A stretch of DNA of 64,000 bases from Eustoma russellianum. Lineage: Eukaryota > Streptophyta > Magnoliopsida > Gentianales > Gentianaceae. Positions within the stretch are counted from its first letter, which is position 1; every line of letters begins with the position of its first letter. The notes under the pieces were generated by a model. The model searched no databases. It was not told the origin of the DNA and saw only the letters and a program-made list of their open reading frames with translations. This document shows, in pieces, positions 63,382 to 64,000 of the stretch. The stretch covers positions 11,495,101-11,559,100 of the forward strand of contig AP025066.1 of the NCBI GenBank assembly GCA_036186865.1, read 5' to 3'. The position numbers and the translations under genes are program-made.

Positions 63382-63454
63382 AGCCTTACATCCAGAGTTC
63401 AGCATCAAGGACATGGGTGACCTGAAGTATTTTTTAAGATTAGAGGTGATCAGG
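63382..63454 (+). pseudogene. Copia element G reverse transcriptase, resumed
   Basis: After the second AGCCT copy the frame reads PEFSIKDMGDLKYFLRLEVI, the stretch that follows the catalytic motif in copia reverse transcriptases (usually FSIKDLG-LKYFLGLE). It stops where a new element starts. Confidence 0.88.
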
Positions 63455-64000
63455 TGTTACACCCGGACATTTTTCGAACTAGACGATACGCGTTAATTCA
63501 AAACTAAGTAGCCGTTGGATGTGACAATCCTCCAAAATTTAATTAACGATAGCATTCGATTACGTTCAAGTAATTGTATAATTATATATTAAAAAAATGT
63601 TATACACGTATGGAGTAAAAAAACATAAAGTAATAATATAAGATAAATGAAAAAAAAGGAGGTTCGTAGGATAAAGAAGAAAGAAGTAAAAATAAAATAA
63701 TAATAAATGAGTAATAAATAATAACATTGATAATGGAATTAGAAAAAGTAATTAAATGAGAGGATAAAGATAAACTTAAAAAGGAAAAAATAATCATAAT
63801 AAAATAATAAATGAACCAAAGCAAAAAAAAAAAGGAAAGAGATAATGGGGGAAATTAAATCCCCCCAAAATCTCAGCCACAAATGGTGTAGTCGGATGGG
63901 GGGATTGACGTTAAAAAAAAGGAGAGAGAGAACAGAAAAGAAGGAACTGTTTGAGAAAGAGAGGAAGCAGAAGGGAGTGGAGCGCCGCCAGAGAGGAAGA
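63455..64000 (+). mobile_element. Start of a probable Ty3/gypsy LTR
   Basis: Begins TGTTACACCCGGACATTTTT, like Tekay/Del-type LTR starts, immediately after interrupted copia coding sequence. It is A-rich with (GA)n-like purine stretches near 63930-63970 and continues past the window. Strand is inferred from the LTR-start motif only. No coding region is visible. Confidence 0.5.

Larger units (their letters stand above)
48310..63454 (+). mobile_element. Copia element G, interrupted by element E
   Basis: A plus-strand Ty1/copia element with primer site at 48867, gag, protease, integrase and most of the reverse transcriptase, cut at 52580 and resumed at 63382-63454. The left limit is approximate. 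After 63454 it is cut again by the start of another element. It is a different lineage from the Sirevirus-like copies, with a shorter LTR and a compact Gag. Many stops, an integrase Asp replaced by Tyr and a YADD motif reading YADG show it is dead. Confidence 0.82.

Noticed and set aside
63600..63824. 74-codon hydrophobic frame
   Set aside because: Produced by the A-rich low-complexity stretch read in reverse; no start context or motif.
1..64000. CRISPR arrays, bacterial operons, tRNA or rRNA genes
   Set aside because: No regularly spaced repeats with unique spacers and no cloverleaf or rRNA signature; the tRNA-like 12-mers are retrotransposon primer sites.

Overview
This window is nuclear DNA of a flowering plant with a repeat-rich genome. 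The evidence is plant L1-type LINEs whose pol ends in an RNase H domain, several Sirevirus-like Ty1/copia elements with initiator-Met-tRNA primer sites, other copia relics, and Ty3/gypsy-like remnants. I found no host gene, rRNA, tRNA or CRISPR array. Almost every coding stretch belongs to a mobile element and most are broken. The species cannot be named from this sequence.

Layout. 1-1000: 3' end of a plus-strand LINE. 1030-4300: a 5'-truncated, decayed minus-strand LINE. 4305-44105: one minus-strand LINE ('LINE3') cut into four pieces by three LTR retrotransposons. The first is a minus-strand gag-only Sirevirus-like element (4658-18248, duplication AAACC) whose 3' LTR holds a nearly complete LINE (6962-13005). 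The second is another gag-only element (19484-30713) whose 5' LTR is mostly replaced by an inverted-repeat block (24447-30608); that block carries a solo LTR (25987-29018, duplication CATTG). The third is a plus-strand full-length gag-pol Sirevirus-like element (30787-42366, duplication CCATC). Reading frame and domain order of LINE3 continue across the cuts, which supports this reconstruction.

44106-46396 is unassigned, possibly a gypsy LTR. 46397-48030 is a decayed minus-strand copia relic. 48310-63454 is a plus-strand copia element whose reverse transcriptase region is interrupted by a second full-length Sirevirus-like element of another family (52581-63381, minus strand, duplication AGCCT). 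That element has almost identical LTRs and an intact 715-residue gag. At 63455 another element begins and runs out of the window.

Inferred relative order: LINE3 is older than its three LTR insertions; the 6-kb LINE is younger than the gag-only element it sits in; the solo LTR is younger than the inverted block; the 52581-63381 element is younger than its copia host. By eye its LTRs differ at fewer than about 10 positions, against about 25-30 between the LTRs at 30787 and 39247.
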